From the NCBI GenBank assembly GCA_026126215.1, contig JAHCJQ010000005.1, forward strand, positions 1 through 64,000: a stretch of 64,000 nucleotides of DNA. The letters are read 5' to 3'. This stretch comes from Alphaproteobacteria bacterium (GTDB lineage: Bacteria > Pseudomonadota > Alphaproteobacteria > Ferrovibrionales > Ferrovibrionaceae). A model generated the notes under the pieces. It was not told the DNA's origin and searched no databases. It worked only from the letters and a program-made list of their open reading frames with translations. The translations under genes and the position numbers were made by a program. This document shows, piece by piece, positions 1-9,243 of this stretch (position 1 is its first letter; each line of letters opens with the position of its first letter).

Positions 1-1
1 T

Positions 2-745
2 GAGGGCCTGCGCCGTGGTGCCATGGGACTGCTTGAGGTGGCCACCGTCTGCGCCTGCGCCGGAATCATCATCGGCGTCATGATGCTGACCGGTCTCGGG
101 CTCCGTCTGTCCGCCATACTGATTGACATCTCGGGCGGCAATTTGGCCATCCTGCTCGTTCTGACCGCAATCGTCGCGCTCATTCTTGGCATGGGCCTGC
201 CAAGTTCGGCCGTCTATGTCGTCCTAGCGACCCTGGTCGCTCCTGCCATGGTCAAGCTCGGCGTCAATCCAATCGCCGCACATCTCTTCGTCTTCTATTT
301 CGGTGTCCTTGGGAATGTGACTCCGCCGGTTGCCATCGCCGCCTACGCGGCCGCCGCGTTGGCTGGCGCCAATGCGACCAGCACTGGTTTGGTTGCCTTT
401 CGCTTGGCGATGGCGGGATTCCTGTTGCCCTTTGTCTGGATCTACAGCCCGTCCCTCATTCTGGAAGGCGAACTGTTCGATGTGGCGGGAACTGCCCTGT
501 CCGCGATCGTCGGAATCGTGGCGCTTGGCGGAGCACTGCAAGGAAATCTTTGGTCGTTGCCGCTACCAGTTCCATCGCGGCTGCTGCTACTCGGGGCAGC
601 CATTGCATTGATCGTCCCCGGATGGGAAACCGATGCAGCCGGTCTTGCCCTGATCGCGGCCACGGTCCTGGTGTCGCGGCATGTTCACGGCCGGCGCATC
701 GCCGCGCGGGCGCACCTGATGGCTGCAAGGAAGGAAGAAGCATGA
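2..745 (+). CDS. TRAP transporter fused permease, C-terminal part (partial)
   Basis: The reading frame is open to the left edge, so the 5' end lies outside the window. The visible ~248 residues are strongly hydrophobic with about six membrane segments. They carry two motifs typical of the large DctM-like half of fused 4TM/12TM TRAP permeases: GMGLPSSAVYVVLATLVAPA and, about 40 residues later, GVLGNVTPPVAIAAYAAAAL. In this family the protein couples a Na+ or proton gradient to uptake of an organic acid handed over by a periplasmic binding protein. Its stop codon overlaps the start of the downstream DapA-family gene (ATGA), so the two are cotranscribed and the lyase probably acts on the imported substrate. 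The binding protein is not visible and would be expected upstream. Family assignment is secure; the substrate cannot be read from the sequence. Confidence 0.85.
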   Translation, partial: EGLRRGAMGLLEVATVCACAGIIIGVMMLTGLGLRLSAILIDISGGNLAILLVLTAIVALILGMGLPSSAVYVVLATLVAPAMVKLGVNPIAAHLFVFYFGVLGNVTPPVAIAAYAAAALAGANATSTGLVAFRLAMAGFLLPFVWIYSPSLILEGELFDVAGTALSAIVGIVALGGALQGNLWSLPLPVPSRLLLLGAAIALIVPGWETDAAGLALIAATVLVSRHVHGRRIAARAHLMAARKEEA

Positions 746-1671
746 GCAAGGACGGCATGGAAAGCACTCTGAAGCGATCGGTCATCGCGGTGCCGCCGCT
801 GGCGCGCAAGTCTGATGGCAGGGTTGATACATCGGACAACATTCGCCTGTTCCGACATCTGCAGAAAGGCGGCGTGTCGACGCTGCTCTATGGCGGCAAC
901 GCCAACTTCTACAACATGGGGCTCTACGAGTATGCCGAGGTCCTGGACCTGCTGGCGGCCATGGCTGGTGAGGGGGCAACGGTTATCCCCTCGGCCGGCC
1001 CGGAATATGGCCGCCTTATGGATCAGGTATCTGTCCTGAAGGAACGCAATTTTTCGACAGTCATGGTACTTCCGGCGAGCGCCGTCTCCACGGAAGAAGG
1101 GGTAATGCGCGGCATTCGCCAGTTCGCCGACCGGCTAGGCACGGCTGTCGTAGTCTACATCAAGTCGGAAACCTATCTCCGGCCTGAACATGTGGCAACG
1201 CTAGTAGATGACGGTGTGGTATCGTGGATCAAATATGCGATGGTGCGTGAAGATCCGCGCGAGGATGACTTCCTACGCGTACTTCTTGACCAGGTCGAGC
1301 GCCGATACGTCGTGAGCGGAATCGGCGAGCTACCGGCGGTGGTTCATCTACGTGACTTCGGCCTGGCCGGTTTTACCTCGGGTTCGGTCTGCCTTGCGCC
1401 GGCGCTGTCCATGCAGCTCCTGCGCTGCGCCCAGGCGGGGGACTGGACGGGCGCCTTTCGGTTACGGGAGTTCTTCCTTGAACTGGAAGGCCTTCGCAAC
1501 TTTATCAATCCGATTACGGTACTGCACGAGGCGGTGACGCTGTCGGGATTGGCGGACTTGGGACCGATTCTCCCCCTTCTCTCCAATCTTGCGCCGCAGC
1601 ATCACGCCAGAGTCCGGGAAGCAGCGATCCAACTGTTGCAACAGAATGAGAAAGAGGCGGTCCTTACCTGA
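742..1671 (+). CDS. Dihydrodipicolinate synthase (DapA) family aldolase/lyase
   Basis: 309 residues, the usual length for the DapA/N-acetylneuraminate lyase TIM-barrel family of class I (Schiff-base) aldolases. The expected Schiff-base lysine is in WIKYA (about K164), and a tyrosine in VVVYIKSE (about Y139) sits where the catalytic Tyr normally lies. The GGTTGE-type 2-oxoacid loop near residue 50 reads GGNANFYN instead, so this is unlikely to be true lysine-biosynthetic DapA. It is more likely a catabolic aldolase or dehydratase. The start ATG overlaps the stop of the TRAP permease by 4 bp, indicating translational coupling and a shared substrate. An in-frame extension upstream to about 550 exists but would lie inside the permease gene, so it was not used. 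Confidence 0.8.
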   Translation: MSKDGMESTLKRSVIAVPPLARKSDGRVDTSDNIRLFRHLQKGGVSTLLYGGNANFYNMGLYEYAEVLDLLAAMAGEGATVIPSAGPEYGRLMDQVSVLKERNFSTVMVLPASAVSTEEGVMRGIRQFADRLGTAVVVYIKSETYLRPEHVATLVDDGVVSWIKYAMVREDPREDDFLRVLLDQVERRYVVSGIGELPAVVHLRDFGLAGFTSGSVCLAPALSMQLLRCAQAGDWTGAFRLREFFLELEGLRNFINPITVLHEAVTLSGLADLGPILPLLSNLAPQHHARVREAAIQLLQQNEKEAVLT

Positions 1672-1773
1672 CAGGCTGACTCTGGTGCATCAAACATTCC
1701 AGTCGACATGTAGTCATCCATTGGGCAGGGGTGGGTGCCGTTTCTCTGCCTACCGATACCGGCAGTGAAGGTC

Positions 1774-2217
1774 CTAAAGCCAGCCTTGCACGATTCGCAG
1801 GCAACGCTGGCAGCCTCTCCCCGCAACCAGCGTTCCCTGCAAGGCAGGAACAGACCCGGCCCCGGAAACGGTGCCGGGTTTTTTGGTGCCTGCGGCGAGC
1901 GCCAGAATCCCGGCGAGATCGCCGCAGAGATGGATGCGAAGCTGGCCATCCTCCGGCACCAGGCGGATGGCCGAGGTCAGCCGGCGCAGGATCTGCGCCG
2001 CGTCGGCGCTGGTATCCTCCGCATTCAGGGCCTCGCGCAGGTTCTCAACCTTCGTCCGGTAGACCGCACTGAGGTTCGGATGCAGTCGCAGCGGCGGCGG
2101 TGCCGGCTGCACGAGCTCGCCCGAAACTGCCGCCTCGCGTTGCTCGAAATCGATCAGCCCAATGCTGCGTGCCGGCGCTTTGTTTGGCAGCGCACTTTGA
2201 GCGGCCGTCGGTACTGA
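1774..2217 (-). pseudogene. Remnant: C-terminal tail of a large serine recombinase
   Basis: On the minus strand an open stretch ends at 1774 and reads ...LRLHPNLSAVYRTKVENL, then an EALN segment, AAQILRRLTSAIRLVPEDG and later LCGDLAGILAL. From knowledge of the family this matches the distal part of site-specific recombinases (Pin/resolvase large serine recombinases), where an RLHPNLAxxYRxKVxxLxxAL segment is followed by EILRxLIxxIxLxP and GEIAxxLAL. No resolvase catalytic domain or recombinase domain is visible upstream: the frame is lost within about 100 bp of the RLHPNL motif. I therefore read it as a truncated relic of an integrated element. It fills most of the gene-free gap between the lyase gene and the ABC operon. 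Confidence 0.55.
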
Positions 2218-2314
2218 TGGCCGAGCCCTCAGGCATAGACATGTTGTTTAATCTGCTTCCCGGATTCCAGAACTCGCCGTTCTATAGAGTGCTCAGCCTG
2301 CCGTCACCCGCGCC

Positions 2315-3442
2315 CTACTGCATTCGCCCGAGAACCGTCCTGAACCTGGTGAGCGACACGACGAGACAAATGATCGTCATGCCTGCCAGTATGCATAGTT
2401 GCGGCCATACGACGTCAACGCCCGCCCCCCGAGACAGAACCGCCTGGGAAAAGCTGACGAAGTGGGGTGTAGGGGTGAACTGCATGACGTTCTGCAGCCA
2501 TAGAGGGATCGTTTCGGTCGGTGTTGTACTGCCGGATAAAAGGTTCAGGATGATCAAGACAGGGAGAAAGAGCAGGCCGAACTGCCCCATGGTCACGGCA
2601 AACGTGGCAAGCAGGATACCGAGGGCACCGACTGAGAGCTGATACAGGACGATGCCGGCTAGAAAGATGGGCATTGGCCCAGCCAGCGGCGCCCCAATCA
2701 TCTTGTGAACGACAAACCAGAGGGATGCCATGGCGCATACGATGATTACCAGACCATTTGCCCACAACTTGGCTAGCATGATTTCAGCCGGACGGACAGG
2801 CATGACCAGCAGATGCTCAACGGTCCCGTGCTCGCGCTCACGGATCAGCGCGGCCCCTGTGAGTACCAGCGACAGCATGGTGATATGCTGGATGACGGCC
2901 ATTGTGGCGTTGAACCACTCTGAACGCATGTTCGGGTTGAATCTCGTCCGCAGCACCATGTTGATCGGGACGCTCGCGACACCTTCGCCGCGGCCAGCGT
3001 AGCTTATGCTCTCCTGCGCGATAATATTCTGGATATAAACAGCGCCATTACCGGCCTGGGACATTGAGGTTGCGTCGACATTGATCTGTACGTTGGGCTT
3101 GCGCCCCGACAGAACATCGAACTCGAACCGGTACGGTATTTCGATGACGAAGGTGAGACGGCCGGCATCCATCTCCGGATCAATCTGGTCTGGCCTTATC
3201 GATTCCGCCGGCTTGAAGTAGGGCTCGATCAGCGCCGCCGTAATGCGGCGCGAGAGCTCGGATTGGTCCTCATCGACGACGCCGACCGACCCTCTCTCGA
3301 CCTCGAACTTGGCGCCCGTTGCCTGGGAGAACACGGCTACAGTGAAAACGAAGAAGATCATGAAGAGCAAAACAGGATCTGTTCGAAGGCTGTGAAACTC
3401 CTTGACACCAAGCCGGAACACGGTACTCAGCGAGATCGCCAT
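2315..3442 (-). CDS. ABC-2 type transporter permease (YhhJ-like)
   Basis: 375 residues with the ABC2_membrane_3 layout: an N-terminal membrane segment (VLLFMIFFVFTVAVF, about residues 24-40), a large extracytoplasmic domain of ~130 residues containing VGVVDEDQSELS, then five or six C-terminal membrane segments with the REREHGTVEHLLVMPV element just after the first of them. The start ATG at 3442 is 1 nt past the stop of the RbbA-like gene and is the only start that begins with a typical cytoplasmic N-terminus (MAISLSTVFRLGVKEF). HlyD / RbbA-like / YhhJ-like is the order seen in the Escherichia coli yhiI-rbbA-yhhJ cluster, so this is probably the second membrane subunit of an export complex. 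The exported substrate is unknown. Confidence 0.85.
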   Translation of the reverse strand: MAISLSTVFRLGVKEFHSLRTDPVLLFMIFFVFTVAVFSQATGAKFEVERGSVGVVDEDQSELSRRITAALIEPYFKPAESIRPDQIDPEMDAGRLTFVIEIPYRFEFDVLSGRKPNVQINVDATSMSQAGNGAVYIQNIIAQESISYAGRGEGVASVPINMVLRTRFNPNMRSEWFNATMAVIQHITMLSLVLTGAALIREREHGTVEHLLVMPVRPAEIMLAKLWANGLVIIVCAMASLWFVVHKMIGAPLAGPMPIFLAGIVLYQLSVGALGILLATFAVTMGQFGLLFLPVLIILNLLSGSTTPTETIPLWLQNVMQFTPTPHFVSFSQAVLSRGAGVDVVWPQLCILAGMTIICLVVSLTRFRTVLGRMQ

Positions 3443-3443
3443 C

Positions 3444-6185
3444 TCAGGCCTCCTGCTTTCGCAGCAATGCCGTCGCGGTGGCCACGAACGCCACGCCAAA
3501 ACCCGCGAGCACGGCCATGTCCAGCCAAAGATCTTCAAAGCCGAGAGACTTTGTGAACGTTCCAAGACTGATATGATTGAACCAGCCGGCCGGGAACCCC
3601 AGGCCGATCGCGTATGCCGGACCGGACAGGGATGCAACCGGCACCAGCAGGCCGGCAAAATTCACGCATACGACAACGCTTAGAACCGATGCGGTGAAAA
3701 TCGCAGCGACCTGCGTGGCAGTGAAACACGAGACGAGCAGACCGAACGCGGTCGAGCTGTACACGTAGAGCAGGACGCCGGATAGCAATGCGGCAAACGA
3801 CCCTCTGACGGGAACGCCAAAGACATGCACCGCCAGCAGGAGGAGGCAGAAGAAGCTGATTAAGGCGATAGCCACGTAAGGCAACTGCTTTCCCGCCAGG
3901 AACTCAAGCTGAGTGATCGGTGTCGACCGGAAATTGGCGATCGATCCGGTCTCCTTCTCCCGCACCACGCCAACCGCCGTCATCATGGCCGGAATCCCCA
4001 TGAGGACCAGCATGATCACGCCTGGTATGATCGAAAACACGCTCTTGAATGCCTGGTTGTAGCGAAATCGAATCCCGATATCGACAGGAACAGGCAGAGC
4101 CGCTTCGGTCCGCCCTCTCGCGACTTGATCGGCGAGGTAAGTTTGCCCGAGACCGATCAGATAGCTTCGCGCGGTCTCGGCGCGAAAAGGCATCGCCCCA
4201 TCGAGCCAGACCGAGATCTCAGGCTGTTGACTCCGTACAAGTCGCTGGCCAAAGTTTGGCGGAATCTCGACGACGACCTTCAATTCGCCATCGACGAGCC
4301 GCTGCTCGAGTTCGTCGAGGGTAGTGATCTCGGGATGTTCCTTGAAATAGCGCGAACCAGACAGGTGCTCCAGGAACTCTCGACTCTCTGGTGTCCGGTC
4401 TTGATCGAAGGCGGCATAGCTGAGGTCCTCCACGTCGAACGTTATGCCGTAGCCCGCAGCCAGCATCAGGATGATCGGACCAAGCAGCGCAAACGAGAGT
4501 CGTATCGGATCTCGGAAGATCTCGAGGGTCTCACGTCGAGCATAGGCCCACAGCCGCCGCAGGCCGGAAAAAGGCAATCCTGGCGAAGCTGTCAGCCCAG
4601 CCTCCGCTCTCGTCGCGGCGACCGGCGCAGTTCCCTCGGGCTTGCGATGGCTCTGGCCTGAAGCTTCCTCAAGGTAAGAAACAAACGCATCTTCGAGGGT
4701 TTCCGCGCCACGGCGCAGCGTCAACTCTTGCGAGGTTCCCACTGCCATCACCTTGCCCGCATGCATTAACGAGATGCGGTCGCAACGTTCGGCCTCGTTC
4801 ATGAAATGCGTCGACAGGAAGATCGTTACGCCATCATTGCGCGACAGATCAATCAGAAGGCGCCAGAAGGTATCGCGGGCGACCGGATCGACGCCTGAGG
4901 TCGGCTCATCGAGAATCAGCACTTCGGGTTGGTGAAGGACGGCGACGGCTAATTGTAGGCGTTGCTTCTTGCCAAGTGGCAGACTCTCCGGCCGGCTATC
5001 GGCATCGTCAGCGAAGTCAAAGCGCTTAAGCAGCCCCTGGATGCGCTCGGCCCGCGTCTGCGCCGGTAACTTGAAAAGATGCGCGTGCAGCTCGAGATTC
5101 TGCCGCACCGTAAGCTCGCCGTAGAGTGAGAATGCCTGCGTCATGAAACCGACGCGCTGCCTTGTCGCCATATCGCCGGGATCAAGATGCCGGCCGAGGA
5201 GCAGCGCTTCCCCTTCGGTCGGGGGCAGCAGCCCGGTGAGCATTTTCATGGTCGTGGTCTTGCCGCAGCCATTCGATCCGAGGAAGCCGAATATCTCACC
5301 TCGCTCGATACGGAAGCTGACATGGTCTACGGCCGTAAAGGCACCGAACCTCTGGGTAAGGCCTTCTGCCTCGATTGCCGGCGGTCCCTCGATGATCTTG
5401 CGTGGCGGTACTACAACGGCCTCATGACCGGCACGCCTGGCTTCCGGGAGAAGCCTGATAAAGGCCTCGTCAAGCGTGGGCGCCCCGCCTTGAGCCTTGA
5501 GTTCAGCCGGTGTCCCTGTGGCAATAGCCCGGCCTTCATCCAAGGCGGTCAGCCAGTCGAAGCGCTCGGCCTCCTCCATATAAGCCGTCGCTACGAGGAC
5601 GCTCATCTCCGGGCGCCGTTCGCGCATTCGATCGATCAGTTCCCAGAACTGACGGCGCGATAGGGGGTCGACGCCTGTAGTTGGCTCATCGAGGATTAAG
5701 AGGTCCGGATCGTGGATCAGGGAGCAGCAAAGGGAGAGCTTCTGCTTCATTCCCCCCGATAGCTTTCCGGCCGGTCGGTCGGGAAACGGATCCAATCCAG
5801 TGGCGGCAAGCAGTTCAGCGATCCGCCACTCTCGCTCCTTCCTGGACTGGCCGAAGAGGCGGCCAAAGAAATCGAGATTCTCGGCCACGCTTAGGGTCGG
5901 ATAGAGGTTGCGCCCCAGCCCTTGCGGCATATAGGCGACCCGCGGCAGGCTGGCGCGGCGATGCGCCGGATCACTCATGTCGCCGTCGAGCGCAAAGACT
6001 TCGCCCTCTTGAATTCTTCGAACGCCGGCGATAAGCCCCAGCAACGTCGATTTCCCGACGCCATCAGGACCGATCAGGCCAACCATTTGCCGGGGTGGCA
6101 ATTCAAGCGTTACATTGTCGAGCGCTGTCCGTTGGCCGTAGCGGTGCGATACATGCCGCAAGCGAGCGGCGCATTCCGTCGTCAC
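3444..6185 (-). CDS. RbbA-like ABC transporter: two ATPase domains fused to a permease
   Basis: About 913 residues. The first ABC ATPase domain spans roughly residues 5-230 (Walker A GPDGVGKST; signature LSGGMKQKLSL; Walker B LLILDEPTTGVDP). The second spans roughly 265-490 (Walker A GSNGCGKTT; signature degenerate as LPLGKKQRLQL; Walker B VLILDEPTSGVDP). An ABC-2 permease domain follows at roughly 540-913. This is the architecture of RbbA/YhiH. The GTG start at 6185 is preferred because it overlaps the upstream HlyD stop as GTGA; an ATG at 6215 would overlap that gene by 34 bp. The protein should power export with the HlyD adaptor and the YhhJ-like partner. E. coli RbbA has also been described as a ribosome-associated ATPase, but the context here fits export. 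Confidence 0.85.
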   Translation of the reverse strand: MTTECAARLRHVSHRYGQRTALDNVTLELPPRQMVGLIGPDGVGKSTLLGLIAGVRRIQEGEVFALDGDMSDPAHRRASLPRVAYMPQGLGRNLYPTLSVAENLDFFGRLFGQSRKEREWRIAELLAATGLDPFPDRPAGKLSGGMKQKLSLCCSLIHDPDLLILDEPTTGVDPLSRRQFWELIDRMRERRPEMSVLVATAYMEEAERFDWLTALDEGRAIATGTPAELKAQGGAPTLDEAFIRLLPEARRAGHEAVVVPPRKIIEGPPAIEAEGLTQRFGAFTAVDHVSFRIERGEIFGFLGSNGCGKTTTMKMLTGLLPPTEGEALLLGRHLDPGDMATRQRVGFMTQAFSLYGELTVRQNLELHAHLFKLPAQTRAERIQGLLKRFDFADDADSRPESLPLGKKQRLQLAVAVLHQPEVLILDEPTSGVDPVARDTFWRLLIDLSRNDGVTIFLSTHFMNEAERCDRISLMHAGKVMAVGTSQELTLRRGAETLEDAFVSYLEEASGQSHRKPEGTAPVAATRAEAGLTASPGLPFSGLRRLWAYARRETLEIFRDPIRLSFALLGPIILMLAAGYGITFDVEDLSYAAFDQDRTPESREFLEHLSGSRYFKEHPEITTLDELEQRLVDGELKVVVEIPPNFGQRLVRSQQPEISVWLDGAMPFRAETARSYLIGLGQTYLADQVARGRTEAALPVPVDIGIRFRYNQAFKSVFSIIPGVIMLVLMGIPAMMTAVGVVREKETGSIANFRSTPITQLEFLAGKQLPYVAIALISFFCLLLLAVHVFGVPVRGSFAALLSGVLLYVYSSTAFGLLVSCFTATQVAAIFTASVLSVVVCVNFAGLLVPVASLSGPAYAIGLGFPAGWFNHISLGTFTKSLGFEDLWLDMAVLAGFGVAFVATATALLRKQEA

Positions 6186-7264
6186 GGGAGCCTCACCACC
6201 AAGGTCTGCGGCCATCCGGCGTCGCGGTCGCTGCGAACATAACCGACCCCGCGCAGTCCCGTTTTGACCTGGTTCTCGTACTTCGAGCGGAGCTCGGGAT
6301 CAATTGTGAGTTTCACACGGAACATGAGTTTCTCGCGTTCCTCTGGAGTCTCCACCATCTTCGGTGTGAACTGCGCCTCCGTGGCAACGAAGGTAACCTT
6401 CGCGGGAAACACATAGCCCGGCAGCGGATCAAGAACCACGCGTGCCTCATCGCCAATGCCGAGCGCGCCAGCCACCCGCGCAGGAATGAAGATCGTCATG
6501 TAGACGTCAGACAGATCGATGAGAGTGAGCACACGTCCGCCCGCAGACAGGACCTCGCCTGGCTGGGCAAGCTTGTACTGGATACGGCCACGCTTCGGTG
6601 CCACCAGGACCGAGTCCTCAAGTTGCGCCTTCAGGCGGGCCACCTCAGCCTCCTGCGCCGCGATTGCCGCCACTGCAGCATTGAGATCGGCAACAGCCGC
6701 GTCATGGGCGGCTTGCGCTGTTTTCATCTCGTTCTGACGGCGATCCAGCATTTGTACGGTGCCATGACCGCGCTCCTGCAAGGTGGCCGCGCGATCGAGC
6801 TCTTGCTTGGCAAGTATCCGCTCGCTGACACGCTGTTTGATCACAGTCTCCGCAAAAGTCTTGGCATGCCGCGCGCGAATTACCTGTGCCTCGGCTGCTC
6901 GCAGTTGTGCCTCGAGTTCCTTCGTGTCCATGCGGGCAACAACTTCCCCAGCATCGACCATCTGACCTTCAACGGCCAGCACTGCTGCAATCCGGCCCGG
7001 ATACTTGGTGGCGATCTCCACTCGTTCGGCTTCGAGACGACCATTTGCTTTTGCGAAGCCTGGCGGAAGTGCCCGCAACTGCTCCAGCCACCAGTACCAA
7101 CCACCGAGGCCGGCCATCGCAAACACTATTGCAGAGATCAAGACTGGCCTAAGCAGACGCCAATTTCGCGGCGACGCAGCAGCGGGCCTGGATGCTGGAT
7201 GAGCTGCAGTAGCGTGCTGGCCCTTGACGGGTTCAGCCGAGGATGTGGTATCCGCCATCGACAT
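6182..7264 (-). CDS. HlyD-family periplasmic adaptor (membrane fusion protein)
   Basis: 360 residues. One N-terminal membrane anchor lies at about residues 37-57 (LRPVLISAIVFAMAGLGGWYWW). A lipoyl/barrel-sandwich half follows (VEIATKYPGRIAAVLAVEGQ), then an Ala/Glu/Arg-rich alpha-hairpin coiled coil of roughly 110 residues, the second lipoyl half (LVAPKRGRIQYKLAQPGEV) and a beta-barrel domain. The protein should link the inner-membrane RbbA/YhhJ-like ABC complex to an outer-membrane channel, though no channel gene is in the window. The start overlaps the 3' end of fabI by 32 bp and no later start is available before the membrane segment, so translational coupling is likely. Adaptor family is clear; cargo is unknown. 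Confidence 0.85.
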   Translation of the reverse strand: MSMADTTSSAEPVKGQHATAAHPASRPAAASPRNWRLLRPVLISAIVFAMAGLGGWYWWLEQLRALPPGFAKANGRLEAERVEIATKYPGRIAAVLAVEGQMVDAGEVVARMDTKELEAQLRAAEAQVIRARHAKTFAETVIKQRVSERILAKQELDRAATLQERGHGTVQMLDRRQNEMKTAQAAHDAAVADLNAAVAAIAAQEAEVARLKAQLEDSVLVAPKRGRIQYKLAQPGEVLSAGGRVLTLIDLSDVYMTIFIPARVAGALGIGDEARVVLDPLPGYVFPAKVTFVATEAQFTPKMVETPEEREKLMFRVKLTIDPELRSKYENQVKTGLRGVGYVRSDRDAGWPQTLVVRLP

Positions 7265-8015
7265 AGACGGTTTCTCCTGTGATCAGCTTTGCGTAGTCAG
7301 TTGCAAGCACCGCCGTTGCGGCCCCGACGTCTTCGATGGTTACGCAGCGTCCTGCTGGAGCCCTGCTGGCGGCCTGCTCCATGAGGGTGTCGAAGTGCGC
7401 GATACCCGAAGCGGCTCGTGTCCTTATAGGTCCCGGCGATATCGCATGAACGCGGATTCCTTTGGACCCAAACTCGTAGGCGAGATAACGGACCGCACTT
7501 TCAAGCGCGGCCTTGACGGGTCCCATCACGTTGTAGTGCTCGATCACCTTCTCCGCGCCGTAATAGCTCATGGTAAACAGCGCACCCCCATCGGGCATCA
7601 ATGGCTCCGCAAAATGGGCCATACGGATGAACGAGTAGCAGGACACCTCCATGGCGCTCAGGAAGCCATCCCTGGAACAGTCGGCGAGCCGGCCGTGCAG
7701 ATCTTCCTTAGGCGCATAGGCAATCGCGTGCAGCGCAAAATCAAGCTTGCCCCATTTTTCCTCTATGGCCTTGAATACTGCCTCAAGCTGCCCCGGCAGC
7801 CGCACATCGCAGGGAAGGAACAGCGATGCCTCGAGCTCGTCCGCGAGTGGCTCGACATACTGCCTGGCCTTTTCGTTGAGGTAGGAGACGGCGAGTTCTG
7901 CGCCGAGGATGCGAAATGCCCGGGCACATCCGTATGCTATCGACTGCTCGTTGGCGATCCCGAGAATCAGGCCCTTCTTGCCCATGAGCGGATACGTCGG
8001 AAGGTGTTCTGTCAT
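7233..8015 (-). CDS. fabI: Enoyl-[acyl-carrier-protein] reductase (NADH), FabI type
   Basis: 260 residues, the standard FabI length. The divergent nucleotide motif of FabI is present (GLILGIANEQSIAYG), as are the active-site residues of the SYxGAE...YNVMGxxKA block: about Y151, Y161 and K168. The C-terminus closes with GETVYVDGGYHILG. It reduces trans-2-enoyl-ACP in the last step of a fatty-acid elongation cycle. It lies inside a PHA synthase / acyl-phosphotransferase / kinase operon, and its ATG overlaps the ackA stop as ATGA. This is therefore probably a secondary FabI paralogue tied to storage-polymer or acyl metabolism rather than the housekeeping copy. Whether it uses ACP or CoA substrates cannot be decided here. 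Confidence 0.88.
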   Translation of the reverse strand: MTEHLPTYPLMGKKGLILGIANEQSIAYGCARAFRILGAELAVSYLNEKARQYVEPLADELEASLFLPCDVRLPGQLEAVFKAIEEKWGKLDFALHAIAYAPKEDLHGRLADCSRDGFLSAMEVSCYSFIRMAHFAEPLMPDGGALFTMSYYGAEKVIEHYNVMGPVKAALESAVRYLAYEFGSKGIRVHAISPGPIRTRAASGIAHFDTLMEQAASRAPAGRCVTIEDVGAATAVLATDYAKLITGETVYVDGGYHILG

Positions 8016-9238
8016 GCCATTCTTCCTCGCGAATGAGTTCGCACCGCCGCGGCTCCCGCTTCCAGCACATCGATCGTCTGCCTTACGATGGTCTTTTCTT
8101 CATTGGTGGCGACTACCCAAACGGATATGTCGCTCTCGGGCGTCGAGATGCATTCCGCGCCACTCTGGTTAGCAACGGGATCGACCTGGCACCCGAGCCA
8201 GCGGCTCGCCTCGCATACCCGACTGCGGATCTCTGATGAGTGCTCGCCGATCCCGCCGGTAAACACCAAGCCATCGAGACCACCAAGCGTCGCGGTCAAT
8301 GCTCCGATCTCGCGACAAATCCGATAAACGAACAGCTCTATTGCTTCTTTGGCATGCTTGTCGGTGGCGGCAAGCAGCTCGCGCATGTCGCCGCTGAGAC
8401 CCGATACACCCAGCAGGCCGCTGCGATTGTAGAGAAGCGTTTCTATCGTCGCGGCATTCATGCCGCGGTCGCGCAGGAGATAAAGAACCACCCCTGGATC
8501 GAGCGCGCCGCAGCGTGTCCCCATCGGCAACCCATCAAGTGCCGTGAATCCCATCGTCGTATCGACGCTCTTGCCGTCAAGCATCGCGCAGAGACTGGCG
8601 CCGGCCCCGAGATGCGCCACAATGACCCTTCCAGCGGCGAGTCTTGGGGCGCGTGTCCGCAATACCGACGCAATGTATTCGTAGGATAGGCCGTGGAAAC
8701 CGTAGCGTCGGACACCCGCATCGTGCAACTCGCGTGGTAGCGCGAAACGGCGCGCTATCTCAGGCTGGCTACGATGAAATGCCGTGTCGAAGCAGGCGAC
8801 CTGTGGCAGGGACGGTGCAACAGCGGCGATTGCTCTTATGGCGGCAATATTGTGTGGCTGGTGGAGAGGAGCGAGCGGACACAGCAAATCAAGCGCATGG
8901 AGTATGTTGCTGTCGACGAGGACAGGACCTGGGAACTGCAGGCCACCATGGACAATGCGATGACCGGCTGCTGACAGCGGCCTGCGGTCGATCTGCTCGC
9001 TTATCCATGCGGTAAGAATACCAAGTATCTCTTCGTGACCGACCCCTTCATTGTTTGGCCAGTACCGTTCGGCGATTTTGAGGCCGCGCCCATCCCATGC
9101 AATCATATGTGGTGCGGAGCCAATACCTTCGACCTGCCCCCTAAACCTGAGGTTGGACGTCTGCGCGTTCTCCGCTTCGTACGCAGCGAACTTGATACTT
9201 GAAGAGCCGGCGTTGACGACGAGGATCGGACCGCTCAT
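8012..9238 (-). CDS. ackA: Acetate/propionate kinase
   Basis: 408 residues from ATG 9238, chosen because GGAG lies 8 nt upstream and the protein then opens with MSGPILVVNAGSSSIK, the standard acetokinase N-terminus. GTG 9247 and ATG 9244 are alternatives; GTG 9247 would make a GTGA overlap with the upstream gene. Family motifs are visible: NAGSSSIKF, YGFHGLSYEY, HLGAGAS and FTGGIGEHS near the C-terminus. It interconverts acyl phosphate plus ADP with carboxylate plus ATP. With the fused phosphotransacylase just upstream it forms an acyl-CoA to acyl-phosphate to acid route that can drain or supply acyl-CoA for PHA metabolism. Confidence 0.9.
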   Translation of the reverse strand: MSGPILVVNAGSSSIKFAAYEAENAQTSNLRFRGQVEGIGSAPHMIAWDGRGLKIAERYWPNNEGVGHEEILGILTAWISEQIDRRPLSAAGHRIVHGGLQFPGPVLVDSNILHALDLLCPLAPLHQPHNIAAIRAIAAVAPSLPQVACFDTAFHRSQPEIARRFALPRELHDAGVRRYGFHGLSYEYIASVLRTRAPRLAAGRVIVAHLGAGASLCAMLDGKSVDTTMGFTALDGLPMGTRCGALDPGVVLYLLRDRGMNAATIETLLYNRSGLLGVSGLSGDMRELLAATDKHAKEAIELFVYRICREIGALTATLGGLDGLVFTGGIGEHSSEIRSRVCEASRWLGCQVDPVANQSGAECISTPESDISVWVVATNEEKTIVRQTIDVLEAGAAAVRTHSRGRMA

Positions 9239-9243
9239 CGGCA

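Noticed and set aside
742-1671. Naming the DapA-family gene dapA
   Set aside because: The substrate-binding GGTTGE loop is replaced by GGNANF, and it is coupled to a TRAP permease, not to lysine genes.
1731-2217. Plus-strand open frames after the DapA-family gene
   Set aside because: No recognisable protein; the minus strand of the same DNA carries the serine-recombinase-like pattern.
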